64,000 bases of DNA from Anaerovibrio lipolyticus LB2005 (GTDB lineage Bacteria; Bacillota; Negativicutes; Selenomonadales; Selenomonadaceae): NCBI RefSeq assembly GCF_000621545.1, contig NZ_JHYA01000003.1:1-64000 (forward strand), in the 5' to 3' direction. This document shows positions 27,333 to 34,272 of this stretch, piece after piece (positions within the stretch are counted from its first letter, which is position 1; each line of letters begins with the position of its first letter). The position numbers and the translations under genes were made by a program. The notes under the pieces are model-generated. The model had not been told where the DNA came from. It made no database searches and saw only the letters and a program-made list of their open reading frames with translations.

Positions 27333-27347
27333 TGAACAAAGTGTTCA
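27333..27347. promoter_or_regulatory. Palindromic operator, probable TetR-type regulator site
   Basis: TGAACA-3-TGTTCA is a perfect inverted repeat located just downstream of the -10 of the ATPase promoter, inside the divergent intergenic region. Confidence 0.65.
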
Positions 27348-27353
27348 GTTATG

Positions 27354-27381
27354 ATTATACTGTTTTGTAATCCTAAGACAA
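27354..27381 (-). promoter_or_regulatory. Putative promoter of the metal ATPase gene
   Basis: On the minus strand TTGTCT is followed after 16 bases by TATAAT. The TGAACA palindrome covers the expected transcription start. Confidence 0.65.
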
Positions 27382-27410
27382 TAATCAGTTATGTTTAAAT
27401 GTCCATTATC

Positions 27411-27433
27411 GAACAAGAAATTGTTGTTTGTTC
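27411..27433. promoter_or_regulatory. Second GAACAA inverted repeat, next to the tetR ribosome site
   Basis: GAACAA and TTGTTC lie 11 bases apart, ending 2 bases before AGGAGG of the regulator gene. The half-sites resemble the palindrome at 27333, suggesting autoregulation. Confidence 0.45.
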
Positions 27434-27445
27434 AGGAGGCTTGAC

Positions 27446-27991
27446 ATGGATAGACGCCAGCAGAAAACAAGACAGGCTGTGTTTGATGCCTTTGCCAGAT
27501 TACTTGAAAGAAAGAACTATACCAATATTACGGTGCAGGATATTATTGATGAGGCCAATATAGGTCGCAGTACATTTTACGCTCACTTTGAAACAAAGGA
27601 CGAGCTGCTGAAGACTCTTTGTTCTGAGATATTTGACCACGTCTTTGCGGAAGAAATATATAGGGAAAAGACACACGACTTTTCAAAAAATGGCCATAAT
27701 ATAAAGGCTGAAATAACGCATATACTTTATCATCTTCAGGAAAGCAGCCGATATATAAAGCGCATTCTTTCCTGTGAAAGCGGTGAAATGTTTATGCGAT
27801 ATTTCAAGGAACGCATGACACTGGTTTTTGATGGAGAATTGGAAAAGCAGAAATCTGACATTCCAAAGGAATACATGCTGAATCACATGGTGTGCGATTT
27901 TGCAGAAACCGTTCGCTGGTGGATGAAAAACGATTATTATTCACCTGAAGAAATCAGCAGATTTTTCTTCAGCACTACACCCTTTGCATAA
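27446..27991 (+). CDS. TetR/AcrR-family transcriptional regulator
   Basis: The 181-residue protein has a TetR helix-turn-helix at the N-terminus (TVQDIIDEANIGRSTFYAHFETKDELL) and a variable helical ligand domain with two cysteines (LKTLCSEIF, RILSCESGEM). ATG 27446 sits 7 bases after AGGAGG. It is divergent from the metal ATPase, and the shared intergenic region carries palindromes, so it likely controls that pump and itself. The inducer may be the exported metal or a stress signal. Confidence 0.87.
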   Translation: MDRRQQKTRQAVFDAFARLLERKNYTNITVQDIIDEANIGRSTFYAHFETKDELLKTLCSEIFDHVFAEEIYREKTHDFSKNGHNIKAEITHILYHLQESSRYIKRILSCESGEMFMRYFKERMTLVFDGELEKQKSDIPKEYMLNHMVCDFAETVRWWMKNDYYSPEEISRFFFSTTPFA

Positions 27992-27996
27992 ATTAA

Positions 27997-28032
27997 AAGG
28001 ACGGCAATCTCAAAATTGAGACGGCTGTCCTT
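27997..28032 (+). terminator. Terminator, dispersed hairpin family copy 2
   Basis: AAGGACGGC and GCTGTCCTT form the outer stem and TCTCAA/TTGAGA the inner one, followed by TTGTTTTATTT. It is nearly identical to 34233-34268. Confidence 0.88.
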
Positions 28033-28142
28033 GTTTTATTTGCGTAAAATTAACGTCATAATTCGCAGGATAACGGAGATGAGCGACGAATATATACAGC
28101 AGTATAGAAAGGCATAGGAATGTGTGTAAGGAGGGTTTTCCT

Positions 28143-28862
28143 ATGAAAAGTAAGATTGCCGAGGCCATTAAGCTAAAAAATCATCCTGTGGCGGTGATTC
28201 GTACAGACGAAAAGCCAGATGGGGCGTTAATGTTTAAGGAAGGTAGATGGGGTTGTGTAGTGGCCATGATTAATGCCGCGTCCAAAGGAAAGACAGTAGC
28301 CCTGAGCAATGCAACGGTTGTGTGTCAGGGAGGACACGCCGGCTGTGGCTTTGGGCCTTATGAAGAAGGCTTCGTGGACAAGTTTTTGGCAGATGGTGAA
28401 GGACTAAAGGTGGAAGGGGAGCGTTATAAGGCCTCCCAGGAGCTGGCACTGAAGTTTATGCGCTGGCAGGTGGTGCCTAAGGACCAAAAGGAATTTGTGG
28501 TAATGAAGCCACTTTCTGAGGTTACAGAAGCTGATAGCCCTGAAGCCGTAATATTTTTGGTAAATGCGGACAGACTATCGGGGCTTGCTACTCTGGCAAA
28601 TTTTGATACGGAAAATCAGGACAACGTAAAGCATTATTTTGGCGCTGGCTGCGGCCAGTCCATAGGCAATGTGCTGGCTGCTTCGGAGCGTGGCAGCAGG
28701 GAGTGCTTTATCGGCATGACAGATCCGTCAGCCAGAAAGGTATTGCCGGCTGATATTATGTCCTTTAGTATTCCGTTTAAACGCTTTTTGGAAATGGAGG
28801 AGAATGCTGATAAGAGCTTCTTCCATACTGGTACTTGGCAAACCATTTGCAAGCGGCTGTAG
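28143..28862 (+). CDS. DUF169 family protein
   Basis: The 239-residue protein matches the DUF169 family: PVAVIRTDEKPDGAL, EGRWGCVVAMINAASKGKTV, the Cys/Gly motif VVCQGGHAGCGFG, and GAGCGQSIGNVLA. Several conserved Cys residues suggest a metal or redox role, but the function is unknown. ATG 28143 is 8 bases after AAGGAGG; the upstream ATG at 28122 precedes that site. It is transcribed alone and converges with the VOC gene. Confidence 0.85.
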   Translation: MKSKIAEAIKLKNHPVAVIRTDEKPDGALMFKEGRWGCVVAMINAASKGKTVALSNATVVCQGGHAGCGFGPYEEGFVDKFLADGEGLKVEGERYKASQELALKFMRWQVVPKDQKEFVVMKPLSEVTEADSPEAVIFLVNADRLSGLATLANFDTENQDNVKHYFGAGCGQSIGNVLAASERGSRECFIGMTDPSARKVLPADIMSFSIPFKRFLEMEENADKSFFHTGTWQTICKRL

Positions 28863-28875
28863 TAGCAAATCTAGT

Positions 28876-29259
28876 TTATTTCACTTCAATAGACAATACT
28901 TCCTCAATGGCTCCTGGTTTTTCCTGGAAAAGCTCCAATACCAGCCCGTCTGGCAGCTGTATCCATTTTTCCGGCTTTCCTTCAATGTGGGTAACGCCAT
29001 CATAGGTGAGCATTTCCTGTATGGTTGCCTTAAAATCCTGTACCACGATGCCTAAATGATGGCCCTGACCTGCTTTAGGGTTTTCCGGAGACGCAACCAG
29101 CTGCAAGCCGCCTTTTAGCCATATTTGTTGCAGCTTTCCGTCCTTTTCCTTGCGTCTGGTTTCTGTCATTCCCAGAACATTTTTAAAAAATTCGATGCTC
29201 CAGTCAATATCTGCCACTGTTACAGCGGCATGCTCCAGATAAGATTGCTTAGTTCCCAT
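28876..29259 (-). CDS. VOC (glyoxalase/dioxygenase fold) family protein
   Basis: The 127-residue single-domain protein starts LEHAAVTVADIDWSIEFFKNVLGM, the first beta-alpha unit of the vicinal oxygen chelate fold. GHHLGIVVQDF begins the second module with a likely metal His, and LPDGLVLELFQEKP supplies the terminal Glu. The substrate is unknown. It lies 27 bases downstream of the YwnA-type regulator in the same direction, so they form one operon, consistent with a response to reactive electrophiles. Confidence 0.82.
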   Translation of the reverse strand: MGTKQSYLEHAAVTVADIDWSIEFFKNVLGMTETRRKEKDGKLQQIWLKGGLQLVASPENPKAGQGHHLGIVVQDFKATIQEMLTYDGVTHIEGKPEKWIQLPDGLVLELFQEKPGAIEEVLSIEVK

Positions 29260-29286
29260 AATGTTCTCCTTTCTGTTGGTGGTGAT

Positions 29287-29721
29287 TTACTGCCTGTTTT
29301 GTTCGGCAGTATTTATATCGTTAAGTAAATCGGCCAATGTTATCTTGGCAAAATCATTCAGCATGTGATTTTTGACTACGGATAATTTATTGCCCAGCAC
29401 CTGCTGTATATTTCTTCCTACAGGGCATTGAGGATTAGGATTCTCCTGAATATGAAATAAGTCTTCATCTTCTTCCACAGCATTAAATATTTCCTGTAGT
29501 GTAATCTCACATGGCTCTTTTACAAGCCTTGCACCGCCTACACCAGCAGCAACTTCAACTAGTCCGGCAGCCTTTAGTTGGCCAAGGGTTTTGCGGATAA
29601 TAACCGGATTAATATTTACGCTGGAAGCCAGAAAGGTAGAGGTGGTTTTGAAGACACCATCAAATTTGGCGATACACAACAATATTTGTACTGCTACTGG
29701 CATGCGAAATGAAAACTGCAT
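29287..29721 (-). CDS. Rrf2-family regulator, YwnA type
   Basis: The 144-residue protein has the Rrf2 winged helix (MPVAVQILLCIAKF, INPVIIRKTLGQLKAAGLV) and the region ENPNPQCPVGRNIQ that is characteristic of Bacillus YwnA-like members, instead of the three-Cys Fe-S cluster of IscR or NsrR. Single Cys residues could sense thiol stress. ATG 29721 follows AAGGAG; the longer frame lacks a site. Its promoter contains the motif TTGTAA-9-TTACAA, which recurs twice at the cupin promoter, indicating autoregulation and control of both units. Confidence 0.87.
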   Translation of the reverse strand: MQFSFRMPVAVQILLCIAKFDGVFKTTSTFLASSVNINPVIIRKTLGQLKAAGLVEVAAGVGGARLVKEPCEITLQEIFNAVEEDEDLFHIQENPNPQCPVGRNIQQVLGNKLSVVKNHMLNDFAKITLADLLNDINTAEQNRQ

Positions 29722-29740
29722 AATAATTCTCCTTAAAACA

Positions 29741-29779
29741 AAAGACTCATTGTAAATCATGTTATTACAATGAGTCTTT
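29741..29779. promoter_or_regulatory. 15-bp perfect inverted repeat: regulator operator and cupin-gene terminator
   Basis: AAAGACTCATTGTAA and its exact inverse flank a 9-base spacer. The inner part is TTGTAA-9-TTACAA. It overlaps the -10 of the ywnA-type promoter, and on the minus strand it is followed by TTTTGTTTT, so it can also end cupin transcription. Confidence 0.75.
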
Positions 29780-29787
29780 ATTGTCAA
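29759..29787 (-). promoter_or_regulatory. Promoter of the YwnA-type regulator gene
   Basis: On the minus strand TTGACA is followed after 17 bases by TAACAT. The operator palindrome spans the spacer and the -10. Confidence 0.75.
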
Positions 29788-29793
29788 TTGAGC

Positions 29794-30150
29794 TTATTTT
29801 TCAATAGCAGCATCATCAGCGGTATATTCCTCCAAGGAATTCTCCCTAACCTGAATGCAAACATAGCTGATACCTTCATCAGCAGCCGCAAAAAACTGAC
29901 GGCGGGCAGCAGGGGAGATACGAAGCCAGTCACCGGCTGTCAGTTCAACAGCTTCACCGTCTATTACGGCCTTACCCTTGCCGTTGGTGATAAAGTAGAT
30001 TTCTTCATTCTTTTTGTGATAGTGAACAAAAGGAACGCTGGCCCCGGCTGGAAGGTTATTTACGCTGATTTCAGCACCGGTAAGCTGTAAAGTGTCGTGT
30101 AATTCGGTTCTTGCATCATTTGCTACATTAGTTTTGTTGAAATTTCTCAT
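29794..30150 (-). CDS. Single-domain cupin protein
   Basis: The 118-residue beta-barrel protein contains cupin motif 1 (PFVHYHKKNEEIYFITNGKG, with His-His-Glu metal ligands) and motif 2 (LRISPAARRQFFAAAD, where the usual His is missing). It may bind a small ligand or act on a reactive metabolite. The start lies after AGGAGG. Its promoter (30204-30232) is flanked by two YwnA-type operators, so it is part of the same stress regulon as the VOC protein. Confidence 0.83.
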   Translation of the reverse strand: MRNFNKTNVANDARTELHDTLQLTGAEISVNNLPAGASVPFVHYHKKNEEIYFITNGKGKAVIDGEAVELTAGDWLRISPAARRQFFAAADEGISYVCIQVRENSLEEYTADDAAIEK

Positions 30151-30178
30151 TTTGTTTTCCTCCTAAAATGCTTTTATG

Positions 30179-30199
30179 TTGTAACTAACTTGATTACAA
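30179..30199. promoter_or_regulatory. YwnA-type operator at the cupin transcription start
   Basis: TTGTAA-9-TTACAA is a perfect copy of the motif in the regulator's own promoter. It lies just downstream of the cupin -10. Confidence 0.75.
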
Positions 30200-30203
30200 T
30201 GAG

Positions 30204-30232
30204 ATAGTAACATTAATTTGCTGTAACGTCAA
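30204..30232 (-). promoter_or_regulatory. Promoter of the cupin gene
   Basis: On the minus strand TTGACG is followed after 17 bases by TACTAT, and the -35 lies inside the upstream operator. Confidence 0.7.
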
Positions 30233-30241
30233 TAGTTACAA
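30221..30241. promoter_or_regulatory. YwnA-type operator overlapping the cupin -35
   Basis: CTGTAA-9-TTACAA differs by one base from the other copies. It starts exactly 42 bases from the site at 30179, about four helical turns, so regulators would sit on the same DNA face. Confidence 0.7.
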
Positions 30242-30373
30242 CAAAAAATTTTTGCAGGACAATGGGGAAGTAAAAACGTTTAGGCCATAGTAATCTTAGT
30301 AAATAAGCAATATAATATTTCTGTATATATTAGTATAAAGATATCTATATGGGCAGAGAGGATAATAATTACA

Positions 30374-31036
30374 ATGGTAATTGAAGGAAAGCATATATAC
30401 ATATATGGAGAAAAATCGGATTCAAAGACCTTGGTTATTATAAACACCTTTCAGGGGGATGGCAGCGGAATCTATTCGGCTCTAAAAGGTATGACAGATA
30501 GGGAAATATATCTGGGGGTTGTCAGTGATATAAATTGGGCTGATGAAATGTCTCCATGGGCATGTCCGCCTGTTGGCAAGGGGGAAGCACCATGCACAGG
30601 TGGAGCAGATAAGTATCTAAGCGCACTGACCAAGAGTATTGTACCGGCTATAAAGTGTAAAATATCCAGTGAACCTGAAGAAATAGTGATTGGTGGATAT
30701 TCTTTGGCTGGGCTGTTTGCTGTCTATAGCCTGTACAAGACCGATATGTTTAGCAGGGCAATAAGTGCATCGGGTTCCATGTGGTTTCCGGGCTTCAAGG
30801 AATATACAGATACACATCTGTTTTGCAAAAAGCCAGATAGGGTATATTTTTCCCTTGGTGATAAGGAGGCAAAAACAAAAAATCCTATGTTAGGAACCGT
30901 CGAGGACAGGACACGGGAAATGGTGGAAAGCTATAGAGGCTTTGGTGTAGATACAGTGTTTGAAATGAATCCGGGAAATCATTTTAAAGATCCTGATATA
31001 CGCCTTGCCAAGGGTATTTTGCGTTGTGTTACCTAA
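30374..31036 (+). CDS. Alpha/beta hydrolase, esterase (IroE/Fes-like) fold
   Basis: The 220-residue cytosolic protein has the nucleophile elbow GGYSLAGLFAVY (Ser in GxSxxG), an acid candidate in FSLGDKEAK and a C-terminal catalytic His in NPGNHFKDPD. This layout is that of siderophore-type and related serine esterases. There is no signal peptide. It precedes the riboswitch-controlled B12-type importer but is separated from it by about 390 bases, so a link is only suggestive. Confidence 0.75.
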   Translation: MVIEGKHIYIYGEKSDSKTLVIINTFQGDGSGIYSALKGMTDREIYLGVVSDINWADEMSPWACPPVGKGEAPCTGGADKYLSALTKSIVPAIKCKISSEPEEIVIGGYSLAGLFAVYSLYKTDMFSRAISASGSMWFPGFKEYTDTHLFCKKPDRVYFSLGDKEAKTKNPMLGTVEDRTREMVESYRGFGVDTVFEMNPGNHFKDPDIRLAKGILRCVT

Positions 31037-31151
31037 TTTTTATTTAGAGGAGATATGATAATCGAGTTAATTTTTTATATACTAACAATTTGAAGTGTAG
31101 TATAATTATATAAAATATTTTAACGATAAGTTTATACATAAAATAATACAT

Positions 31152-31314
31152 AAAATCAGGTGTCGTTAGACTTGATAGAGAAGCCGGAAAAAAACCGGCG
31201 CGGTCCCGCCACTGTATTGGGGAGCTAATTTGCAATTATGTCACTGAAGGGGGAAAAGCCTCTTTGGGAAGGCGCAATGCAGCTATGAACCAGAGCCAGG
31301 AGAACTGCCTGATT
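31152..31314 (+). ncRNA. Cobalamin riboswitch 1
   Basis: The B12 box AGCCAGGAGAACTGCC (about 31293-31308) and the upstream conserved CCGCCACTGTA are clear. The outer stem AAATCAGG (31152-31159) pairs with CCTGATTT (31307-31314). An intrinsic terminator follows at 31379, so the switch most likely stops transcription of the btu-like importer when B12 is bound. Confidence 0.95.
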
Positions 31315-31378
31315 TATAATCACCGTTAGACCTACGAGAGATGGGGAGGGGATTTTCGCTTTGACAGGATAATTCTGC

Positions 31379-31416
31379 GCTCTTGATCTACGTGGTCAAG
31401 AGCTTTTATTTTTTTT
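31379..31416 (+). terminator. Riboswitch-controlled terminator of the btu-like operon
   Basis: GCTCTTGA pairs with TCAAGAGC over a 9-base loop and is followed by TTTTATTTTTTTT, ending just before the ribosome site of the permease gene. Confidence 0.9.
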
Positions 31417-31429
31417 ATGGAGGTGCATT

Positions 31430-32431
31430 TTGCGGAAATCTGTTTTTGGTATAGCTGCCATATTGTTGGTTTTATTATGCATCACATTGCTTTTATCCTT
31501 GGGGGCTGGTTCTGTCATGATTCCATCTGATGTGGTTTGGCAGCAGGTGGTGAATGGATTTGAAGGCGAGAATGCCCAAGTGTCACGGATTTTATTTGAT
31601 ATCCGATTGCCACGGAGTTTGTTTGCTGCTATGGCTGGGGCGTCACTAGGATTGACGGGATTATTGATGCAGACCATATCCCAAAATGACTTGGCAGATC
31701 CATATATTTTGGGTGTTTCTTCAGGTGCCGGTGCCGGTGCTGTAATTTGTATAGTGACTGGTTTATCGACAATGCTACTGGGATATGGAGTTTATATTGG
31801 AGCCTTTGTGGGGGCGGCTTTAGCCACGGCTTCGGTGTTGTTGCTTTCTGGAAGAAATGATAATCCGCTACGTTTGGTACTTATGGGTATCGGTGTGTCA
31901 GCTATTTTTTCGGCATTGACCATGTTTGCTATATATGCGGCAAAGGACGAGGCCCAGGTCCGTAGCGCCATGTTTTGGTTGTTAGGTAGTTTGACAGGGA
32001 TTCAATGGAAGGTTGTTCCTGTAATGATGATATCCCTGGCGGTTTTAATGCTTTTTTGCTGGCTTTACCGCCATGAGTTGGATATTATGCTTTTGGGAAG
32101 TGAGGAAGCTCGATCTCTGGGAATGTCGTATCAGCGGTTGCAGCGTATGTCGGTTATTATGGCCTCTGTATCCGCTGCTGTAGTGACATCTATTGCAGGC
32201 GTTATCGGATTTGTTGGTCTCATAGTACCCCACATGGCGCGGCGTATTGGGCGTCCGGACCATGCCTCCATGCTTTGGGTCACTGTTTTGTTGGGAGCAC
32301 TGGTGATGGTAGTGGCAGACGCATTAGCGCGGAGCCTTTTCCGTCCGGAGGAATTACCTATAGGTATTCTCACCTCTTTTTTGGGAGCACCGGTTTTCTT
32401 GTGGATTATATGGAGGCAGTATGCACGATAA
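31430..32431 (+). CDS. btuC: FecCD-family ABC permease, B12-type importer
   Basis: The 333-residue polytopic protein has FecCD hallmarks: RLPRSLFAAMAGASLGLTGLLMQ, DPYILGVSSGAGAGA, GIGVSAIFSALT, and the ATPase-coupling region GVIGFVGLIVPHMARRIGRPDH. It forms the channel of the importer with the two genes downstream. The start is TTG 31430, 6 bases after GGAGG. The cobalamin riboswitch upstream indicates corrinoid uptake. It overlaps the ATPase gene by 11 bases. Confidence 0.93.
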   Translation: MRKSVFGIAAILLVLLCITLLLSLGAGSVMIPSDVVWQQVVNGFEGENAQVSRILFDIRLPRSLFAAMAGASLGLTGLLMQTISQNDLADPYILGVSSGAGAGAVICIVTGLSTMLLGYGVYIGAFVGAALATASVLLLSGRNDNPLRLVLMGIGVSAIFSALTMFAIYAAKDEAQVRSAMFWLLGSLTGIQWKVVPVMMISLAVLMLFCWLYRHELDIMLLGSEEARSLGMSYQRLQRMSVIMASVSAAVVTSIAGVIGFVGLIVPHMARRIGRPDHASMLWVTVLLGALVMVVADALARSLFRPEELPIGILTSFLGAPVFLWIIWRQYAR

Positions 32432-33200
32432 AGATATGTTGCTTGAGACAAGGAATTTGTCCCTTAATATCGGGGGTAAAAATGTATTATGTGAGGTTTC
32501 AGCCCATTTTGCTGAAAACCAGATTACTGCCATTATTGGTCCGAATGGTTCCGGCAAGAGTACCCTGCTGTCCTTTCTCACCAGAAAGCGTGTGGTGGGG
32601 GAGACCGGGGGTACCGCTGGTGAGGTGCTTTTTCGGGGAAATCCCTTGGCAGATATGAGCTCCCAAAGCTTTGCCAGGCTGGCGGCTGTGCTGCCACAAT
32701 TTCACCACACCATTTTGGATTTTTATGTTGAAGATATTGTGCTGATGGGGCGTTTTCCCTTTAAGGAAAAATTTCAGGATTATACAAATGAAGATCGTGA
32801 AAAGGTTCGTATTGCCATGGAAAAGGCGGGGGTATCCCATCTGGCCCTACGCAAGGCAGGGGGCCTTTCAGGTGGGGAGCTGCAGCGTGTCATGATTGCC
32901 AGAACACTGGCTCAGGACACAGATCTGTTGTTTCTTGATGAGCCTACAAATCATCTTGATGTAAAGCATAAGCTGGCCTTGATGCACCTTTTACGGGGGT
33001 GTGACAAGACAGTTGTAGCTGTGCTTCATGATTTATCATTGGTGGCACAGTATACGGATTATGTTGTCGCTATGAAAGACGGTAAAGTCTATGCCAAAGG
33101 CAAAACAGAGGAGGTTTTAAAGCCAGACATTTTGGAAGAAATATTTGAAGTGCCGTTTTTACGTTTTGAGCAGGATGGAAAAATTTATTTGAATTACTGA
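32421..33200 (+). CDS. btuD: ABC ATPase, B12-type importer
   Basis: The 259-residue cytosolic ATPase energises the importer. It has Walker A GPNGSGKST (about residues 40-48), Q-loop LPQFHHT, signature LSGGELQRVMIA, Walker B DLLFLDEPTNHLD and switch His in VLHDLS. The ATG overlaps the permease gene end and the binding-protein gene follows after 14 bases. Confidence 0.93.
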   Translation: MHDKDMLLETRNLSLNIGGKNVLCEVSAHFAENQITAIIGPNGSGKSTLLSFLTRKRVVGETGGTAGEVLFRGNPLADMSSQSFARLAAVLPQFHHTILDFYVEDIVLMGRFPFKEKFQDYTNEDREKVRIAMEKAGVSHLALRKAGGLSGGELQRVMIARTLAQDTDLLFLDEPTNHLDVKHKLALMHLLRGCDKTVVAVLHDLSLVAQYTDYVVAMKDGKVYAKGKTEEVLKPDILEEIFEVPFLRFEQDGKIYLNY

Positions 33201-33214
33201 AGGGAGCGATTGAT

Positions 33215-34210
33215 TTGAAGATGAAGCATTGGCTGAAAAAAGGTGCGGTTGCTGGTATGCTGATGGCTGCATTGTTGAGTGTGGCCGGATGTGGCAATCA
33301 AAAAAATGAACAGGCGGCATCCTCCTCAGGATATCCTGTATCCTGGACAGAAACCTTGAATGGACAGGAGACCAAGGTGTCTGTTGACAAGGCACCGGCC
33401 CGTGTTATTTCCATGTCTCAGGCCACCAGCGAAATGCTGTTGACATTGGGGTTGGAGGACCGCATGGTTGGTACAGCCATGAAGGAGGAAGAAGTATTTG
33501 GTCCTGTAGCAGATGCCTATGGCAAAGTGAAGGTTTTGTCGGAAAAATGGCCTTCCTATGAGACATTTATGGCAGAGAAACCAGATTTTGCAACTGGCTG
33601 GGAGGTTGCTTTTACAAAGCGCGGCATTCCGTCAGATTCCATTACTTCCCAGGGAGTACCAATTTATATCCCTTCCTCCATGCAGAAAACGGATGCAGAT
33701 CTGGAAACAGTTTTTACAGATATGCTGAAATTGGGCGACATTTTTGGCGTTCAGGATAAGGCTAAAGCATGGGTGGATTCCCAGAAGAAGGAATTGGAGC
33801 AGGTTCAGAAGGACTTGGGCAAGCAGCCGAAAAAACGTGTATTTGTATATGACGCTTCTGATGGCAAGCCATTTACAGCCTACAAGGGCTACACTACCAA
33901 TATCCTGAAACTGATTGGCGCAGAAAATATTATGGAAAACGCAGGCGTTGACAAGACCTGGGCCGCAGCCAGCTGGGAATCTGTTGTAGCAGGTGATCCG
34001 GAATACATTATTATCTGCGATTACAGTAGTGGTGTTCGCAATGAGGATGATTTCAAGGAGAAGGTCGCAACAATCCGCAATAATCCACAGCTGAAGGATG
34101 TTAAGGCAGTTAAGGAAAATAAATTTATCAAGGTTCGCCTGTCTGAAATTACACCAGGCGTGCGTACAGTAGATGCATTGAAACGTCTTGCTGCTGAAAT
34201 GAACAAATAA
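33215..34210 (+). CDS. btuF: Corrinoid-type substrate-binding lipoprotein
   Basis: The 331-residue lipoprotein has signal peptide and lipobox SVAGC, then a two-lobed periplasmic-binding fold joined by a long helix (DTLFT...KAKAWVDSQKKELEQV region). It captures the ligand outside the membrane for the BtuCD-like complex. The start is TTG 33215, 8 bases after AGGGAG; ATG 33221 is an alternative. The substrate is inferred from the riboswitch; the sequence alone would also fit a siderophore or haem. Confidence 0.88.
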   Translation: MKMKHWLKKGAVAGMLMAALLSVAGCGNQKNEQAASSSGYPVSWTETLNGQETKVSVDKAPARVISMSQATSEMLLTLGLEDRMVGTAMKEEEVFGPVADAYGKVKVLSEKWPSYETFMAEKPDFATGWEVAFTKRGIPSDSITSQGVPIYIPSSMQKTDADLETVFTDMLKLGDIFGVQDKAKAWVDSQKKELEQVQKDLGKQPKKRVFVYDASDGKPFTAYKGYTTNILKLIGAENIMENAGVDKTWAAASWESVVAGDPEYIIICDYSSGVRNEDDFKEKVATIRNNPQLKDVKAVKENKFIKVRLSEITPGVRTVDALKRLAAEMNK

Positions 34211-34232
34211 AAATTTTTAATATGAAATTAAA

Positions 34233-34268
34233 AAGGACAGCAATCTCAAATTTGAGACGGCTGTCCTT
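34233..34268. terminator. Bidirectional terminator, dispersed hairpin family copy 3
   Basis: AAGGACAGC/GCTGTCCTT and TCTCAAA/TTTGAGA stems are followed by TTGTTTTT. It lies between converging btuF and hcp and is nearly identical to 27997-28032. Confidence 0.88.
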
Positions 34269-34272
34269 GTTT

